Part shown: positions 62,327-64,000 of the stretch, one piece after another
Layout of the letters: every line of letters begins with the position of its first letter
How positions within the stretch are numbered: position 1 is the first letter of the stretch
Source of the DNA: Paeniglutamicibacter gangotriensis Lz1y
GTDB taxonomy: Bacteria; Actinomycetota; Actinomycetes; Actinomycetales; Micrococcaceae
Reading direction: 5' to 3'
DNA: 64,000 nucleotides
NCBI RefSeq assembly: GCF_000348945.1
Contig: NZ_AOCK01000001.1
Location: 496,001-560,000, forward strand
The notes under the pieces: generated by a model
What the model was told of the DNA's origin: nothing
The model's input: the letters and a program-made list of their open reading frames with translations, nothing else
The model's database searches: none
Made by a program: the position numbers and the translations under genes

Positions 62327-64000
62327 GTGAGACACATTAGGCAGGACACCGAGTACACACCGGCCACCAACCGACACGACGGATTCGTCCATGTGCGTGG
62401 GGCCAACGAGAACAACCTACAAGATGTCGAGGTGCGCATCCCGCGTGATGCCATCGTCGCTTTCACCGGGGTCTCCGGATCAGGGAAGTCCTCGCTGGCC
62501 TTCGGCACCATCTTCGCCGAGGCACAGCGCCGGTTCCTGGAATCCGTGGCGCCCTATGCCCGACGATTGATCGCCCAGGGCCACACACCCCAGGTCGAGT
62601 TCATCTCCGGCCTGCCGCCGGCGGTGGCCCTGCAACAGCGCCGCGCCACGGCTTCCTCCCGCTCCACCGTCGGCACGCTGACCACGCTGTCGAACTCGGT
62701 GCGCATGCTCTTTTCCCGGGCCGGGGATTACCCGGCCGGGGCGGAGCGCCTGGACTCGGATTCTTTCTCGCCTAATACCGCGGTGGGCGCCTGCCCGCAG
62801 TGTCACGGGCTGGGCATCGCCCACAGCGTGAGCGCCGAAACCCTGGTCCCTGACCCGTCCTTGAGCATCCGCGAAGGAGCGATCGCTGCCTGGCCCGGAG
62901 CCTGGCAGGGTAAAAACCTGCGCGACATCACCACCCACCTGGGCTATGACGTGGATGTGCCTTTCCGCGAGCTGCCGGCCAGTGCGCGCGATTGGATATT
63001 GTTCACGCAGGAACAGCCCGTCGTGGAGGTGGTGCCCGAACGCGATCGGATCGCCAAGCCCTACCAGGGCAGGTTCTGGAGCGCGAAGCGCTACGTGCTG
63101 CACACCGTGGCCGAATCGAAGTCGGAGACCATGCGTGCCAAGGCGTTGGCCTTCATGTCTTCCGGTCCCTGCCCGGACTGCGCCGGGACCGGGTTCCGGC
63201 CCGAAGCCCTGGCCGTGAGAGTGGCATCCTTGGACATCGCAGCCTTCAATGCCACGGCCCTGGGTGCCCTCGCCGGGGTACTGCGCCCACTGGCGGAGCC
63301 GAGGGACCCAGAATCCGATGACCTTGCAGCAGATGTCGCGGCATCGATCGCCGCCGACCTGCTCGAGCGCATCGAGGTGCTGGTCAACCTGGGCCTGGGC
63401 TACCTGAGCCTGGACAGGGGGACCCCGACGCTTTCTCCCGGGGAGATGCAGCGCCTGCGTATCGCCACGCAGCTGCGCTCGGGGCTATTCGGGGTCATCT
63501 ACGTCTTGGACGAGCCTTCCGCCGGCCTGCACCCGGCCGACGCGGCCCCGCTGTTGGATGTGCTCGAGGCGCTGAAGGCCGGAGGGAACTCGGTGTTCGT
63601 GGTGGAACACAACATGGAAGTGGTCTCCCGTGCGGATTGGATCGTGGATGTGGGCCCCGGCGCCGGGGCAGGCGGTGGCAAGGTGCTCTACAGCGGGCCC
63701 GTGGCCGGTCTGGCACAGATCGAAGAATCGCTGACCCGCGAATTCCTTCAGCCACGGGCCCAGGCCGCGGTTGCCCGCACACGACGGGAACCCGCGCACT
63801 GGCTGGAGATCGAGGGGGTACACCTGCACAACCTGGTGGGCCTGGATGCGCGCTTCCCGTTGGGAGTGCTCAGTGCCGTGACAGGGGTATCGGGCTCGGG
63901 CAAGTCGTCCCTGGTCAGCCAGGCGTTGGCCGATGCTCCCGGGTTGGCCCAAGACGCCGTGGCGGGCAGCGACGCTGCAGCATCAAACGGACAAGGGCAG
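62327..64000 (+). CDS. UvrA2-like excinuclease ABC ATPase (C-terminus cut by window edge)
   Basis: 558 residues are visible. The protein has the UvrA layout: first Walker A FTGVSGSGKSSLAFGTIFAE, two zinc-finger half-sites (CPQCHGLG and CPDCAGTG), ABC signature LSPGEMQRLRIA, Walker B VIYVLDEPSAGLHP, then the second Walker A VTGVSGSGKSSLVSQ near the edge. The stretch after the first Walker A lacks the UvrB-binding domain, so it belongs to the UvrA2/DrrC-like class, linked to DNA-damage or drug tolerance rather than core excision repair. GTG start at 62327 after GGGGAAG; GTG at 62318 is possible. Confidence 0.88.
   Translation, partial: MRHIRQDTEYTPATNRHDGFVHVRGANENNLQDVEVRIPRDAIVAFTGVSGSGKSSLAFGTIFAEAQRRFLESVAPYARRLIAQGHTPQVEFISGLPPAVALQQRRATASSRSTVGTLTTLSNSVRMLFSRAGDYPAGAERLDSDSFSPNTAVGACPQCHGLGIAHSVSAETLVPDPSLSIREGAIAAWPGAWQGKNLRDITTHLGYDVDVPFRELPASARDWILFTQEQPVVEVVPERDRIAKPYQGRFWSAKRYVLHTVAESKSETMRAKALAFMSSGPCPDCAGTGFRPEALAVRVASLDIAAFNATALGALAGVLRPLAEPRDPESDDLAADVAASIAADLLERIEVLVNLGLGYLSLDRGTPTLSPGEMQRLRIATQLRSGLFGVIYVLDEPSAGLHPADAAPLLDVLEALKAGGNSVFVVEHNMEVVSRADWIVDVGPGAGAGGGKVLYSGPVAGLAQIEESLTREFLQPRAQAAVARTRREPAHWLEIEGVHLHNLVGLDARFPLGVLSAVTGVSGSGKSSLVSQALADAPGLAQDAVAGSDAAASNGQGQ

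Overview
The window is 64 kb of high-GC DNA with the gene content and codon use of a soil actinobacterium, most likely Arthrobacter in the broad sense (Micrococcaceae). The best single clue is the gene at 7406-8200: its protein looks almost identical, from memory, to the crystallised N-carbamoylsarcosine amidohydrolase of an Arthrobacter sp., with the catalytic residues at the same numbers (Asp51, Lys144, Cys177). No rRNA, tRNA or CRISPR array was seen. The window is catabolic and accessory in character: many MFS transporters, five intact IclR-family regulators, and several decayed gene copies.

Left part (1-13.5 kb): a creatinine/N-methylhydantoin-type module. It has an MFS permease, a fused HyuA-HyuB ATP-dependent hydantoinase (1288 aa), N-carbamoylsarcosine amidohydrolase and an IclR regulator. 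Operator-like repeats built from GTTGCT/AGCAAC half-sites sit in the hydantoinase, amidohydrolase and truncated-paralogue promoters. Around it lie remains of what looks like a second copy: an IclR fragment (about 880-1136), a truncated amidohydrolase (10479-10799) and a hyuA relic with an internal deletion (12831-13498). Two IS3-type transposase relics lie head to head near 8.69 kb.

13.5-23.5 kb: a membrane protein that is probably frameshifted from a UPF0158-like start. Next are a divergent IclR regulator and a polar-amino-acid-type ABC importer with a metallo-beta-lactamase-fold hydrolase, then an intact UPF0158 protein and an aryl-alcohol-type zinc dehydrogenase. The block ends with ribokinase and ribose pyranase, preceded by relics of an anion permease and a sugar-binding protein.

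23.7-40.3 kb: a 2104-aa DUF4011-type SF1 helicase/nuclease, a small HTH protein, the fructose PTS operon (fruR-fruK-fruA-ptsH), a DUF4956/VTC-domain pair, a TetR-MFS pair and a TacAT-like toxin-antitoxin pair. A 99-bp hairpin-forming repeat occurs at 36792 and 39129 with one mismatch, and in diverged form at 51286.

40.3-51.2 kb: a colinear eight-gene operon that matches the 4-cresol (creCDEFGHIJ) pathway known from Corynebacterium glutamicum. A two-subunit PEP-synthase-like enzyme phosphorylates the phenol, a class I P450 with ferredoxin and reductase oxidises the methyl group of the aryl phosphate, an HD-domain phosphohydrolase removes phosphate, and an SDR and an aldehyde dehydrogenase finish the oxidation to 4-hydroxybenzoate. 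An IclR regulator and a second HD phosphohydrolase lie just upstream.

51.4-64 kb: an MFS permease, a VOC-fold protein, an AraC regulator and a pRiA4b ORF-3-like protein. Then comes a quinate/shikimate block (MFS, shikimate dehydrogenase-like, QsuB-type 3-dehydroshikimate dehydratase, IclR). Dps, a DUF6328 membrane protein and a truncated UvrA2-like ATPase follow. The cre and qsu blocks should both feed protocatechuate (via 4-hydroxybenzoate and 3-dehydroshikimate respectively), so the window can be read as a set of feeder pathways for the beta-ketoadipate route, whose own genes are not here.
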